From Cryptomeria japonica (Eukaryota > Streptophyta > Pinopsida > Cupressales > Cupressaceae): a stretch of 64,000 nucleotides of DNA. The stretch's first letter is position 1. Every line of letters begins with the position of its first letter. Of the stretch, positions 23,766 through 35,232 are shown in pieces. The position numbers and the translations under genes are program-made. The notes beneath the pieces were generated by a model that was given only the letters and a program-made list of their open reading frames with translations, was not told where the DNA came from and searched no databases. The DNA is taken from positions 625,205,740-625,269,739 of the forward strand of contig NC_081415.1 of NCBI RefSeq assembly GCF_030272615.1, written 5' to 3'.

Positions 23766-23768
23766 AAA

Positions 23769-24981
23769 TGTAATAGGGTGAAAATTAAGAATTAGGGTTT
23801 CAACAAGTAAAACCACTAAGTAGCCCAATGAACCAAATTACATTGAAATATGGGGGTAAATCCAATAGATCTAGCCACAATTTGATTAAAAAGAGAGTTG
23901 AGAATACTAATTAGATTTACCCAATTGTGTTTGTGGGAGCCCCCTTCTTTCGAAGTTGAATTGTGATGTAATTTATGAAACTAGGGTAAAATGAGGGATT
24001 ATTGAAGTGATTTGACAAAAATAGTAAGATACAAATGTCCCATGGAGCCATCAACCTGGATATGAGAAAAATAAGATTTTATAAATCTTGTCCTCTGAAG
24101 TTCGGCCTAATTTTTTGGGACTATGTAGCACATATCCACCCTAGTCCTCTGAATTTTTTTTTGTTGAAAGTTGACATGTTTGTCACTATTTACTCTACCA
24201 AAATTCTCAAGTACAACTATACACCTATCTCAGACACACAAAAAGAAAGGGAAATATGTTGGGAATATGGGTCGATGTTAGGTCGAACCCTGGTTTTGGA
24301 ATTGAGCATGAATGAAATAATGCAAATACTAAAATAAACATTAAGGAGATATACCTCAAATTTATAATTATTGATTATGATGCAATGCTCTTTGAATATA
24401 ATCACAAATATTGAATGTAATGGTGTGACAAACACATGAACATGAAAAACCATAATCACACACACATGATTGCATGAAGATTGATGTAACTTTGCTCCAC
24501 AATTATTGAATGATGAATATGCAGCCTTGAATCTTTGAAGATGCTTGATAATGAATTCTTTACGGATGCATGAATAATACGAATGGATTCCCCAATTGCT
24601 TGTAGGTCTAAATTAATTGATAATATGTCTTTATATAAGGCTCCCTAGGTAATTTACTGATTAGGCCAACCTCCAACGGTCATGTGTAGCCCCAGGAATA
24701 AAATTTTGTTTGGTAGATATAGCACCTACCCCATTTCAAATTGGGGCTCCTTTGTGAGGGACTAGGGTATTTTGGGGCACCTTAGTCCTTCTAAAAAGAG
24801 GACTAAAAAAATAGCTAGGGGGAGGGCATATCATAGTAAGCTCCACCAGAGGGTGTACATGACATCAAAGTTGGATAATCGTGCTTGAACATCCCTAGAG
24901 AGGGAATGGGGACAAGAAACACTAAAGCGGGAGCACAAACATGAGGTGTAAATTGGATCGGTGACAATTTACAATGCTTCA
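23769..24981 (-). repeat. Element A 5' LTR
   Basis: This 1213-bp LTR is the partner of 1292-2530, followed by the target duplication ACACT (24982-24986). A minus-strand TATATAA lies at 24631-24637. Confidence 0.88.
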
Positions 24982-25348
24982 ACACTATTCACTCACTTAC
25001 AACTAATTTGATATTTTATGTGTATCCTCCATAATCAAAGAAAACATCAAATTAGGTCAAGCATAATAGGAGACAAGCAATGACCTCAACAAGTTAGCCT
25101 CAAAATAAATTGCAATGAAAGTGGTCCAAACCAAGAGATAGAGAGGACCAAAAGAAACTTATTACATCTTTCTATGCAACCCCAAATATAAAAAATATTA
25201 GTGCACATCTTCCCAAGTCAACAATAGCGTAACATATAGATTAAACATGTGGAATTTTAATTAGTCAACTGAAAAACATAACTTCCAAATCAATTTACAC
25301 AATATGACTTATATTGAGACATGTCAAGGGCCAAAGATAACTCAACAC
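24982..25348. other. Flank between the two nests
   Basis: Continuation of the sequence left of 1292 (duplicated ACACT, then 24987 onward). No gene is seen. Confidence 0.5.
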
Positions 25349-26508
25349 TATTGGCGATTTGGAGGAATTGATTATGTGTTGCATTGATGTCAACACTAGC
25401 TATTTTGTTGTTTACCGGGTTCTGGTAGAGTGCTTGGTTTATGAAGTTGATCTGGAGATCTTCTCTGGTATGCTCCATCTTGAAGAATTGGTTTGGATTG
25501 GTTATTCATGTGTTCCTGATGTGTATCACATTTAGTTGGTTTGGTATTTGATGATATGGAAGCTATCATTTGTTCTAGTAAGCCTTTTGGTTACTGATAA
25601 GGTTTTTACTAGCAGAGCTTTGTTGAAGATATTTTGTTGAATCTAATAAGTGGTGTTGTTGTAGATTCTAGAAGGTTATTAGGATGCTGATGGTTATCAT
25701 ATTCATGTTCTAGTTATTCATGGTGTTTCATTTTTCTTATGGCTACCTAATTTGGGTCTGATGTTATTCTGTTACGTTATGGACTAGTTTATGTAACAAG
25801 TTTATTGATGCTCTCGATGTGTCACCGGTTGGATTTATTGTTTGGATTATGTTGTTTCTGTCTTAGGCCAACTTGGTTTATCATTAGTTTATGGGATTAT
25901 GTAATAGATTTATTGTATCATCTTTTAGGTGGTTGACCTAATTGTTTACGTCCGGGGTTAGTATAAATATGATGTAAGATCTCTTTGTAGATCATGATGG
26001 ATGGTTATGGGATTATTTGGGTGTGAATAATGTTGTAATCATATTAGAGGTTTTGGTTGATCATAGGTGATCAAATTGGGTTTGTATAATAGGTTTAAGA
26101 CCTCTAGTATTGATCTTAACCAAAACTGTACTCAGGCATAGGAGATGCTGCACTTGCAGTTCAATCTTCATTTTGAAATATAGTACGATGTTTTCTATAG
26201 TTAGTGAGGCTCCTTTTATGATAAGTAGTGTGCTCTAGGTTGTTGGTCTTCATGCATGTGCAGGCCCCTTTTTGTAATATTTATTCATCTTATTAGTGGA
26301 TAGATATTGTCGATTTCCAATCCCATTGTGGTTTTCCACATATAAATCTGTGGTGTTATGGTGTTCATCTTTGTGGTTTCATTATTGCTTATTGTCATAT
26401 GCTTGTATGTTTACTGGTTGCTAATTTGTTGTGTTAATAAGCTTAAAAATACTCTAACTGGTAGAACATTGATTCACCCCTACCTCTCAGTGTTCTTGGA
26501 TTCCAACA
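25349..26508 (+). repeat. Element G 5' LTR
   Basis: This 1160-bp LTR starts TATTGGCGATTTGGAGG (TG has become TA; the 3' copy starts TGTTGGAAATTTGGAGG) and ends GATTCCAACA. TATAAATA at 25972-25979 is shared with the 3' LTR (45320-45327). Confidence 0.88.
25972..25979 (+). promoter_or_regulatory. Putative LTR TATA box (element G)
   Basis: TATAAATA is present at the same place in both G LTRs (25972-25979 and 45320-45327), about 620 bp into the 5' LTR. Confidence 0.4.
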
Positions 26509-26510
26509 AT

Positions 26511-26526
26511 TGGTATCAGAGCATGG
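26511..26526 (+). other. Element G primer-binding site (initiator Met tRNA)
   Basis: TGGTATCAGAGCATGG begins two bases after the LTR end, the standard copia primer site for initiator methionine tRNA. Confidence 0.92.
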
Positions 26527-26576
26527 TTCCTCGAAGTAAGTCTAATAGCTTGAGGAAGATCTTGAATCTGGAATCC

Positions 26577-26601
26577 ATGGAGATAAGTTTGAGGAAGGAA
26601 C
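26577..26601 (+). pseudogene. Gag start of element G, cut by element H
   Basis: ATG at 26577 opens MEISLRKEL, which aligns in position and sense with the gag start of H (MEKLMKQLEATL at 27482). The frame is interrupted by H after 26601 and resumes in the same frame at 30786, after the GGAAC duplication. Confidence 0.75.
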
Positions 26602-27410
26602 TATTGGCATATGCACACTCTAATGAGACATTTTAGGTGATTGAAGGTTTTGTCATTGATGGTAACCTTACAATCCTATGGCATCGGCAAGGCATTACAC
26701 TAGCAAGATAGTTCACCGGTATCCACAAATCACACTCTACACCGACACTCAGACCGCCAGCACCGAGATAGAGAAAGGAAGCATACCGGCACAGAGGCCG
26801 ACAGGATTTTTGATATATTATATTTTGTTTATTATTATAAAAATTTTGTAAGCCGACTTGGCAAGTTGTAAAATGAATCTTATATATAAGAGAGATCATT
26901 GTAGACATTTTGTAAGAGAAGGAAGCAAAAAAGGAAGATATTAGGTAGACCTATTATGTGAAATATAGGTTAAAGGTTTTATGTAAAGAACAGAGCAGAA
27001 ACTGGTACTAGATCAGGCATTATAGATGCTATTGTAAAGAAATACAAGATATTGGATTTGTATAATCCACATTGTAACTCAGTGAGACTTCCCATTGAGC
27101 AGTGAGCTCTAGGCAGTTGGCCTTCCTACATGTGTAGGCCCCTCTTGTAAGTAATATTCTCTTATTGGCCAATAAGTGAATATTGTGGGTCACAAATCCC
27201 ATCGAGGTTTTTCCCACACTGGGTTTCCTCGTTAAATCCTTGTGTCATTGTGTTCTTTTCATGTGGATGCTTTTAATTTTGTTTATTGCATTATTTCTTG
27301 CATACCGGTACACTGCTATAATATGTTCTGCATGTTTTAAGTTGAGAAATTCTAATCACCGATTAGATACTGATTCACCCCCCATCTTAGTATCTATGGG
27401 AATCCTAACA
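26602..27410 (+). repeat. Element H 5' LTR
   Basis: This 809-bp LTR starts TATTGGCATATGCACACTC (the 3' copy and the solo copy start TGTTGG) and ends GGGAATCCTAACA. A TATATATAAG box lies at 26881-26890, matched at 30276-30285 and 56011-56020. Confidence 0.93.
26881..26890 (+). promoter_or_regulatory. Putative LTR TATA box (element H family)
   Basis: TATATATAAG follows AAATGA..CT and is kept in all three LTRs of this family in the window. Confidence 0.5.
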
Positions 27411-27412
27411 AT

Positions 27413-27428
27413 TGGTATCAGAGCCTGG
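27413..27428 (+). other. Element H primer-binding site (initiator Met tRNA)
   Basis: TGGTATCAGAGCCTGG begins two bases after the LTR and is a textbook copia primer site. Confidence 0.93.
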
Positions 27429-27481
27429 TCCTCTATTTTTAGAAGCCTAACAGCTTGAGGAATATCTTGACATCGATAAAG

Positions 27482-28599
27482 ATGGAAAAACTAATGAAGC
27501 AACTTGAAGCAACTCTCTTAGACTATGATACAAAAAAATTGAAAAATATCAAACTAGAAGATGATCTAAAAGCAGCTAAGGATATCATTCAAGCACTTCA
27601 AGAGAATCTTACTATTGCAAGAAATAAGAGAAGAGAACTTTGTGAAAAGATGCAAAATGAGAATGATGAAGAGGAATCACTTAATGATATGTTAAGCAAG
27701 CTGAAACTGGAGAACATAACAACAAAGAATGAGATGTAGGATATGACTATGAGATTTTGTAAAGAAATTGAAGATAGGAAGAAGAATGAAGAAGAATTGA
27801 CCAGAAGACTAAGTGATGCAGCAAATGAGAACACAAGACTCAGCTATGAAAATGATTTATTAAAGACAAATCTGATGCACACTCAGAATGACTCCAATGA
27901 ACTGATGAGGCAGAAAGAAGTCTTAGAAAGAGAACTAGAAACTGCAAATCAACATAAAGAAAAATTCAAGAAAAGCTCAGAGGAACTTGGTAACTTGTTG
28001 AAGAATCAAAAACCTAAAGGTGACACTTCTGGAATTGGCTTTGAAGTTGGTGAAAGCTCTAGTACTGCAAACACACAGGATCATAGCAAATCGGTAAGGC
28101 AACCTAATGCTTATAAATTCAATGGAAAATGCTTTAACTGTAATAAGTATGGTCATAGAGAAACTGAATGTAGATCTAGAAATTATCAGAATATCAACAC
28201 ACCCACCGGTCAATGTTTAAAATGCAACAAAGTTGGTCACAACTCTAAAAATTGTAGAATGAATGTGAGATGTTATGTTTGTGGAAGATTGGACATTTAT
28301 CTAATCAATGCAGAGCACAAACCGGCATAGGTTATGGGAAAGCTATTCAGAAGAATAATGTGACTTGTTACGCATGTAACAAGATTGGGCATATTGCAAA
28401 ATTCTGTAGAAGTAAAGGATCATCGACAGACAACAAAAGTTCTAGCTTAAAAGGTAAAGAAAAAGTTGAAGAGTTTAAGCAAGAATTCTCAAAACAATGG
28501 ATTAGAAAAGCTGATCTAAATGTTGAGAATACTCCTCCACCGGTAGAACCAATGAATGCTTCACTGGTAGGACAAAGTGATACTTCACTGGCAGGATAG
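27482..28599 (+). pseudogene. Gag-like protein with coiled coil and four CCHC knuckles (element H)
   Basis: Start chosen at ATG 27482 (MEKLMKQLEATL), the first methionine after the primer site; the frame upstream is open only from a TTG. Residues 1-200 are highly charged with heptad-like leucines and probably form a coiled coil. Zinc knuckles follow: CFNCNKYGHRETEC near residue 217, CLKCNKVGHNSKNC near 245, a third beginning CYVCG and finished as GHLSNQC in another frame, and CYACNKIGHIAKFC. These would bind packaged RNA. There are two lesions: an in-frame TAG at 27737-27739 and a one-base frameshift at about 28290. The frame ends at TAG 28597 after a serine/proline-rich tail. Apart from these the gene is nearly intact. 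Confidence 0.88.
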
Positions 28600-28944
28600 A
28601 GTAGTGCTCCACCAGCAGGAAGCTCTTCATCAAATTGAAGAAAGTTTCCTTGAGGGTTTGGAAATCTAAAGACACATGTGCTATTATTCCCTCGGTTAGA
28701 GATGAGAAGTTGGAAATTAATTCATTACCAACAGACAATGTTAAGTGAATACTTAACCAGCATGCATTAAATGTGGTAGATGGAAAATAAACACTATAAA
28801 TTTATGGTTTTGGCTCCATTTCATTTCACCATGATTTCAAACATTCGTAGAGCGCAAAATATACAGAGCTAAGGAATTCCAAGAAAAGAGGCGAAGCACT
28901 TCAAGCAATCAATCCATCCAAGACAGAAAAAGGTATTTATCATC

Positions 28945-29781
28945 ATGGCATGAACCTCTGCACTTGAATATATAGCAAACCCTACTGTAGTCGAGGTTAT
29001 AAAATGCCCTAGGCTTGTATTTCAACTAGTTCCCGAGGTAGCAAAGAAAGATGACAATGTAGGTGCTTTCTCTCAAATACCAAAAGGAGTTGTTTATGCT
29101 AAAGACCCCAAAATTTACATTCACTATAACATAGACAATAAAGATTCTTTAGGACAACTTGATACTTTGTGTAAATACATCACTGAGAACACAGTGACTA
29201 TTGAGAAAATAAAGGAAGAGACATTGAAGGACAAGGTAGAAATTGAAAAGCAAATTTTTTTTGAAGATCAGATAAAGAAGTGTACTAGAGAATTTGACAC
29301 ACTTCTACCAGAACTGTGTAACTTATTAAAGGAATACAAAACTCTGTACAAAGACACCTGCAAGACAAACTTTTTGATAGAAGACATAGATAAGAAGATA
29401 AGAAAGGTACAGGATGAAATCAATAAACTTGCTGATAATTTTGTTAACTCACCTGATACATTATCAGTTTTTGAGCAAAGGATAACAAATTTTGAGGAAG
29501 AGTTACTTAAGTTAGAAAGAGAAAAGGAGAGAATATTGAATAAGGCAAAGCATCTGAGACTAAAATTGAGTCCAAGATTGGACTATCTAGCATCATTGCA
29601 GAAGGAAATATTTGAGGCACTGATACAGGGACAGAAAACACCGGCAGCGCATATGCAGCACCTCACCGGTACAGTTAAAAGAACAGAGACAACAATCAGA
29701 GACAGTAAAAATTTTATGGAGAGTATAAACTTGATTTTGGCAGATCTATTTCAAATTGTAACTACCCAGTTACAAGGTTGA
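28945..29781 (+). pseudogene. Second ORF of element H: predicted coiled-coil protein of unknown function
   Basis: One frame runs from ATG 28945 to TGA 29781, about 278 residues, with a single internal TGA as third codon (28951-28953). It is open from there on. The protein is rich in K, E and L, with helical stretches such as KVQDEINKLADNF and FEEELLKLEREKERILNKA, and should form a long coiled coil. No signal peptide or membrane segment is visible. It lies between gag and the polypurine tract, where pol would be. SIRE-type copia elements have a coiled-coil env-like ORF in a similar place, but I see no sequence link. Confidence 0.6.
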
Positions 29782-29966
29782 AACTACAAACTCTACTGAC
29801 ATCTTGACAACCTTTGTCATTGATGCCAAAGGGGGAGTAGTGGTATGAGAAAATTCCATATCATAGGAATCATATGCTCAAGGGGAGCACACATTTTTGG
29901 TAACATTTTTGGACTTCACATTTTTTGATACACTTTTGAAATTTCTAATGAGTGTTGCCATCAATG

Positions 29967-29980
29967 CCAAAGGGGGAGAT
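29967..29980 (+). other. Element H polypurine tract
   Basis: CCAAAGGGGGAGAT directly precedes the 3' LTR. A second copy, CCAAAGGGGGAGTAG, lies upstream at about 29826-29840. Confidence 0.88.
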
Positions 29981-30780
29981 TGTTGGCATATGCACACTCC
30001 AATGCGACATTGTAGGTGATTGAAGGTTTTGTCATTGATGGCAACCTTACAATCCTATGGCACCGATAAGGCATTACACTAGCAAGGCATTACACCGGTA
30101 AGATAGTTCACCGGCATCAACAAATCACACTCTACACCAGCACTCAGACCACCAGCACCGGCACAGAGAAAGGAAGCATACCAACACAGAGGCCGACAGG
30201 ATTTTTGATATATTATATTTTGTTTATTATTGTAAAAACTTTGTAAGCCGACTTGGAAAGTTGTAAAATGACTCTTATATATAAGAGAAGGAAGCGAAAA
30301 AGGAAGATATTAGGTAGACCTATTATGCGAAATATAGGTTAAAGGTTTTATGTAAAGAATAGAGCAGAAACCGGTACTAGATCGAGAATTATAGATGCTA
30401 TTGTAAAGCAGTACAAGATATTGGATTTGTATAATCCACATTGTAAGTCAGTGATACTTCCCATTGAGCAATGAGCTCTAGGTAGTTGGCCTTCCTGCAT
30501 GTGCAGGCCCCTCTTGTAAGTAATATTCTCTTATTGGCTAGTAAGTGAATATTGTGGGTCACAAATCCCATTGAGGTTTTTCCCACACTAGGTTTCCTCA
30601 TTAAATCCTTTTGTCATGGTGTGTTTTTCATGTGGATGCTTTTAATTATGTTTATTGCATTATTTCTTGCATACCGGTACACTGTTATAATATGTTCTGC
30701 GTGTTTTAAGTTGAGAAATTCTAATCACCGATTAGATATTTATTCACCCCTCCATCTCAGTATCTGTGGGAATCCTAATA
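29981..30780 (+). repeat. Element H 3' LTR
   Basis: This 800-bp LTR starts TGTTGGCATATGCACAC and ends GGGAATCCTAATA, followed by GGAAC. Confidence 0.93.
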
Positions 30781-31910
30781 GGAACTTCAAGTAGAACTTG
30801 AAGACTACGATGCTAAAAGGTTCAGGAACATAAAGTTGCAAGATGATTCGAGATCTATGAAGGAATTTAGTTTTACTCTATAGGAGAGGCTTCCATTTGT
30901 TCAAGCTAGAAGAAAGGAACTTTTGCAAAATTAGGATGATGAAGAGAAGGATGCCCTTAAGGAACAATGTCAAAAGATGAGTTAGGAGAATCTTGTGATG
31001 AAAAATGAAATGCAAGCTTTAACCATAAGGATTTCTAAGGAGATTGAAGACCGGAAGAAGAATGAAGAAAATCTTGCTATATCTCTAAAAGACAGATCTG
31101 GAGAATGCATTAGGTTGGCGCATGAGAATGATGTGTTGAGAACTAAATTTGTGCAATCACAGAACAATGAGAAAGAGTTGGGAAGAACGGCGACAGTCCT
31201 AAGAGGAGATTTGGATGCTGCAAATGAATACAAAGATAAGTTCAAGGTTAGTTAAGTTAAGCTTGATGAATTATTGAAGGATCAAAGGGACACTAGAGAC
31301 ACTAGAGGTCTTGGATTTGAGCATGGTGAAAGCTTCGGTACTGAAAATGCAAATAAGACAACTGGTCAGGAGAATCCACTTGTCAACTGAAATCAGAATA
31401 CACTGGTAATGCAACCCAATTCACATAAATTCAATGGTAGATGCTTTGTTTGCAATAAATTTGGTCATATGGCAAGACATTATAGAAATAGAGAAAATTA
31501 GGATAAAAATGCAGTTCCCGATCAGTGTTCAAATTGTAAAAAGTATGGTCATATAATAGAATATTGTAGAATGAATGTGAAATGTCATGCATGTGGAAAG
31601 TTTGGACATATGGCTAATCAATGTAGGTCAAGGAATGGTCAAGGTTACAATAAGGAAATTTAGAAGAATAATGTTACTTGTTATGCATGCAACAAAGTAA
31701 GACATATTGCTAAATTTTGCAGAAGCAAGAACCTACCAGCAGGAAATGATAAATCTGATAAAAAAGGAAAACAAAAAATTGATGATATTCAAAAGGAGCA
31801 TGAGAGGAAATGGGTTAGGAAATCTAAAGATCAACCGGTAGAGACAATCAACCTGATTACTCAACTGGTAGAGCATAATGTTCTTGCACCGATAGGAAAC
31901 TCACCCAGTA
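30781..31910 (+). pseudogene. Gag-like protein of element G, main part
   Basis: Continues the frame opened at 26577. It reads KELQVELEDYDAKRF and on through a charged, coiled-coil-like region. There are in-frame TAG codons near 30880, 30930 and 30983, and an open stretch at 30995-31255 (EIEDRKKNEENLAISLKDRS). Four zinc-knuckle sequences follow at about 31440-31725, for example CSNCKKYGHIIEYC and CHACGKFGHMANQC; the first (CFVCNKFGHMARHY) and last (CYACNKVRHIAKFC) have lost a key residue. The layout matches H's gag closely, so G and H share a gag family although their LTRs differ. Confidence 0.8.
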
Positions 31911-32658
31911 TCTAAGGCATTAGCCTTAGGGGGAGGCAAATTGATGATAGATCTTGCATTGCCCCTAATAGTGGTCTGAAAGCCTATTTTAGATCTTTGG
32001 AGAAGTCAGATTTGTTCGATCATTTATCTTGGATCTGGTTTGGTTTATCGGTAAGTCACGTTATGAGTTATGATTTGGTCATACACCGACAGTCTATTAT
32101 TTCAAAATCTTTGGTAGTAAATGCTATATTAAAAGAGATGATTCTATTGGAAAGTTTGATCCTAAATGTGATGAAGGGATATTTTAATAAAAGAAAAACA
32201 TATAGATATTATAACAAAAGATTGCAGAGAATTGTGAAGATTGTTAATCAAAACTTATGAGAGAGAACTCGAAGTGGAAATGGTTATAACTAATTCGGTA
32301 ACACCTATACCAAAATAAAATGTTGAACTAGTTACCCTGGTAGTATTTGAAAATTCAATAGTAATTGAAGATCAAAGAAGAGAAACAAAAAGGCAGAAGA
32401 CTCCTAGGTATGTAAGGTTGAATCATTCAAAAGAAGGTTGGTCGCTGATGAGGTATGCTTAATTCCTTTAATTGTACCGGCATTAGTTATTGAAGATTGT
32501 AAGGATTAATTTTGGATGTAAACTATGGAAGACGAATTGGATTAGTTAGAGAAGGACAACACATGGACTTGGATATTATTGGAACTTGGCTTGATTGGTT
32601 TGCAATGGATATTCTTAGAAGGAAGGAATTTATTATGTTAAATTCTTCCTCCAGTAGC
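31911..32658 (+). pseudogene. Integrase end and start of reverse transcriptase (element G)
   Basis: Around 32130-32260 the reading DDSIGKFDPKCDEG-like, then RYYNKRLQRIVK matches the conserved block after the copia integrase core, with frameshifts. Around 32505-32575 an ATMEDELDQLEKDNTWTW-like stretch matches the beginning of copia reverse transcriptase. Integrase core and protease are absent, so a large deletion joins gag to this part. GTAGC at 32654-32658 is the left target duplication of F. Confidence 0.65.
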
Positions 32659-33866
32659 TATTGGTCCTCACAACTGCAATGGTAACTAGGTAATAAAACA
32701 CAATTCAAGGATTGAATATCCTTAAATAGCTAACTTTTTCCTATAGCAAAGGCTCATTTAGTTATCAACCAGAGATGTAAACTTGAAATGGGCCAGCACT
32801 GTATGTGCACCAAGTTCATATTGCAACCATCCTATATTACTGTAGGAAAAGGAATTCTTCTCAAAGTAAACACACAAAATCTCAAATGAACTAATACTTT
32901 AATCTTACAACTGGAAACTAATTTAAACAACTATTGTTAAATGATAAAGTTTTGGCGGGCAGTAGGAACTATTGTGCTACTGTGGCTATAGGAACAGACA
33001 CAGGAACTATTTCCTATGGCTGCAGGAATAGACAACTATAGAAATAACTACTACAAAAGTATAAAACTAACTAAAACATACAAAGGATTACTCACCAAGT
33101 GGGCCCCCTTGAGTGAGTATATCAAGAACTTCATATTATAATTATATAATTATCCAAAATCGCATTGATCTCTTTATTTCATCTTGACTAGAAAATACAT
33201 AAAATAGTACCAAAAGACTGTGTATTACAGAATACTATGGTTGTTCTCTATTATCCCCGAGAGGAGAGAGATCCCTTTATTTATAGGAAAAATTATAAAA
33301 AACTTCTAACTAATCGACCACATTCCTACGAAATAGGTGAATACGATTTATTAAGAGAAGAAGTCAACGCAAGAAAACAGAACTACATCTCAACTGGAGC
33401 TGAGAAAATATAGCATTTCTAGCCTCCTAGATCTAAGCTTTACTAAGAAAAGTTGAAAAATGTTCATAAATTAATCTGCTAAAGAACTGGTCAAGTGGTT
33501 TTGATCATTACTACATTTCTCTGACTGGGTGTGCATTATGGTTATATATTTGATGATCTTTTGAACCATTATTTGTCTTTACTCCACCTTTGCTGACCCT
33601 GCATCATGGTATTAATGCACAACAAACATGTGTATATACTAATGCTAACATGATATAATGCAAACCATATTTATAATTATTTTCATATATTTGCATAGAT
33701 AGACCATTACATGACATCCATAGGTATAAGTTGAACCAATTTCAAAAACACTTAAAGGTATCAACTTAAAAGAGTATTATAATCCAAATGTCATCTAATC
33801 ATAAGACCTAGGTAGGAGTATTATATCATAAATCTATCAAAATAGAGCCATTATTTAGGCTCATCA
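32659..33866 (-). repeat. Element F 3' LTR
   Basis: This 1208-bp LTR starts on the plus strand TATTGGTCCTCAC (TGTTGG in the other copy) and ends GGCTCATCA. A minus-strand TATAAATA lies at 33278-33285. Confidence 0.95.
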
Positions 33867-33883
33867 TCTCCCCCTAACCTAAC
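33867..33883 (-). other. Element F polypurine tract
   Basis: On the minus strand GTTAGGTTAGGGGGAGA is followed by TGATGAGCC, the LTR start. Confidence 0.88.
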
Positions 33884-35232
33884 TTCTTATTGATCCTCTA
33901 GCAACAGGAAAATTTTGGATTCTGGCATTGATTCAAAAATTGTCTGGGGTGACCTATCCAGAACCACCTGTAGATAAGCTCTAGTATAATCCTTTCATTT
34001 TCTCCAATCTCTTCCACCTAGTACATTTCATTGCTTCACTATATAGTGGATCACGGTCCCTACATCCCATTAATGGCCATAGGAGGATTGCAGGTGGAAA
34101 TCTGAGACGCAGCCAATGTCATCCCTTTGTTCTTCCCAAGTGCATATACTTGGGTGCTCTGTTTAATGCTACATGGTAATTTTGTATAGAGTGTGGCTCA
34201 TATTGTTTCAACTCATCTGTTAGGTTGTTCCAGCGCTAGACTACATGTCTTATTGCCTCTTGTCCTTCCCTTGGAGACATTTGTTCATATTCTCTATACA
34301 CTTCTTCGCTTAAGGGTAGGATTTCCTTTGCATAATTTGGCTCATATACAATCTTCTGCTAATCAAAGTAAAGTCACCTAGGTTCCCTTGGTTTAGACCT
34401 TAAGGGTAATGAAAGCTCAAGCTCTTCCTTGTGATACACCTGAGACTGTTCTCCCCTTGATATCTCATTCTACATCGAGGACATAAGAGCCCTCAATTGG
34501 ATATCTCAAATGTAAAGGAGAGGGTTCCAATCAACATCATCAGGAACAACATAATTATGTACATATAGTTCACAGAGTAGCTTTTTAATTTCTGTAGGAG
34601 ATGTCTGAAAAGCATTGTAAAATCCTCTAGTGTTTGCAATGAGGGACTTAAATCTCTGACAATCCTCATAATTTGGAAACTAATGTGCTATTCTCTTAAG
34701 TATAGAGAGTAAACATGAGGAGGAGCCTGACATTGCATCAGTTGTGGTACCATGGTGGCTACTGTTTCCACCTTAGCTTTAAGTTGGGCTATTTCCTCAT
34801 CCTTTTTCTCAATAAATTTCTTCTGGTAATCAATTATCATTTGCATTTTTACCTTTTCAAGTTCCCAATCCTCATAAAGAGAAATTCCTACTGCATGGCT
34901 AGTAAGGGAAGTATGTGGCCTATGAACATGTGCTTTAGGTTTCTTACTTTCTTCTTTGCCCCTACTTTAATGACCTACTCTACAACAAATGCTAAGTTGT
35001 CCAGTCTTTCAAAACCTACTTCCTTCTGAGGCTACTCAATATCCTGGAGTTCCCCTTGTTCCTGAAACTGTAATTCCTATTCTTCCTCAATATTTTGTGG
35101 TTCTTCTTCTTCTTCATGGTCTCTCTAAGGTTCATTTGGTGGAGAAGGATGGATATCATCATGGAGTGGACTGTGTTGTTCTTGTTCTGGGGAGTCAATT
35201 AGGATTATAATATTTGGTTCTGTGGGTTGGTC
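33884..35232. other. Element F region between extra ORF and 3' LTR
   Basis: No gene is confidently seen. Frames at 34193-34381, 34715-35029 and 34989-35210 are antisense to the element and resemble nothing known. The minus strand at 34950-35230 continues the low-complexity, acidic composition of the extra ORF but with stops. Confidence 0.4.

Larger units (their letters stand above)
1292..24981 (-). mobile_element. Element A: non-autonomous Ty3/gypsy LTR retrotransposon, host of the first nest
   Basis: Two long direct repeats, 1292-2530 and 23769-24981, both begin TGTAATAGGGTG and end CAATGCTACA or CAATGCTTCA. They are flanked by the same 5-bp duplication, ACACT, at 1287-1291 and 24982-24986. 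A polypurine tract beside the left LTR and a primer-binding site beside the right LTR place transcription on the minus strand. Without element B the internal part is only about 2.7 kb (2531-3496 plus 22021-23768) and holds a gag-like gene but no protease, reverse transcriptase or integrase. Mobilisation would therefore have depended on enzymes supplied by another element. Confidence 0.9.
26602..30780 (+). mobile_element. Element H: gag-only copia-type element with a second ORF
   Basis: The LTRs 26602-27410 and 29981-30780 are near-identical, with target duplication GGAAC at 26597-26601 and 30781-30785. A primer-binding site and polypurine tract are intact. The 2.6-kb interior encodes a gag with four zinc knuckles and a separate coiled-coil ORF, but no protease, integrase or reverse transcriptase. 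It is therefore non-autonomous, of the TR-GAG type known in plants. It inserted into the gag of a related element, G. Confidence 0.93.

Noticed and set aside
34193-35210. Plus-strand frames (34193, 34715, 34989) that might be a host gene
   Set aside because: They overlap and oppose the extra ORF side of element F, have no recognisable domain, and sit inside its target duplications.
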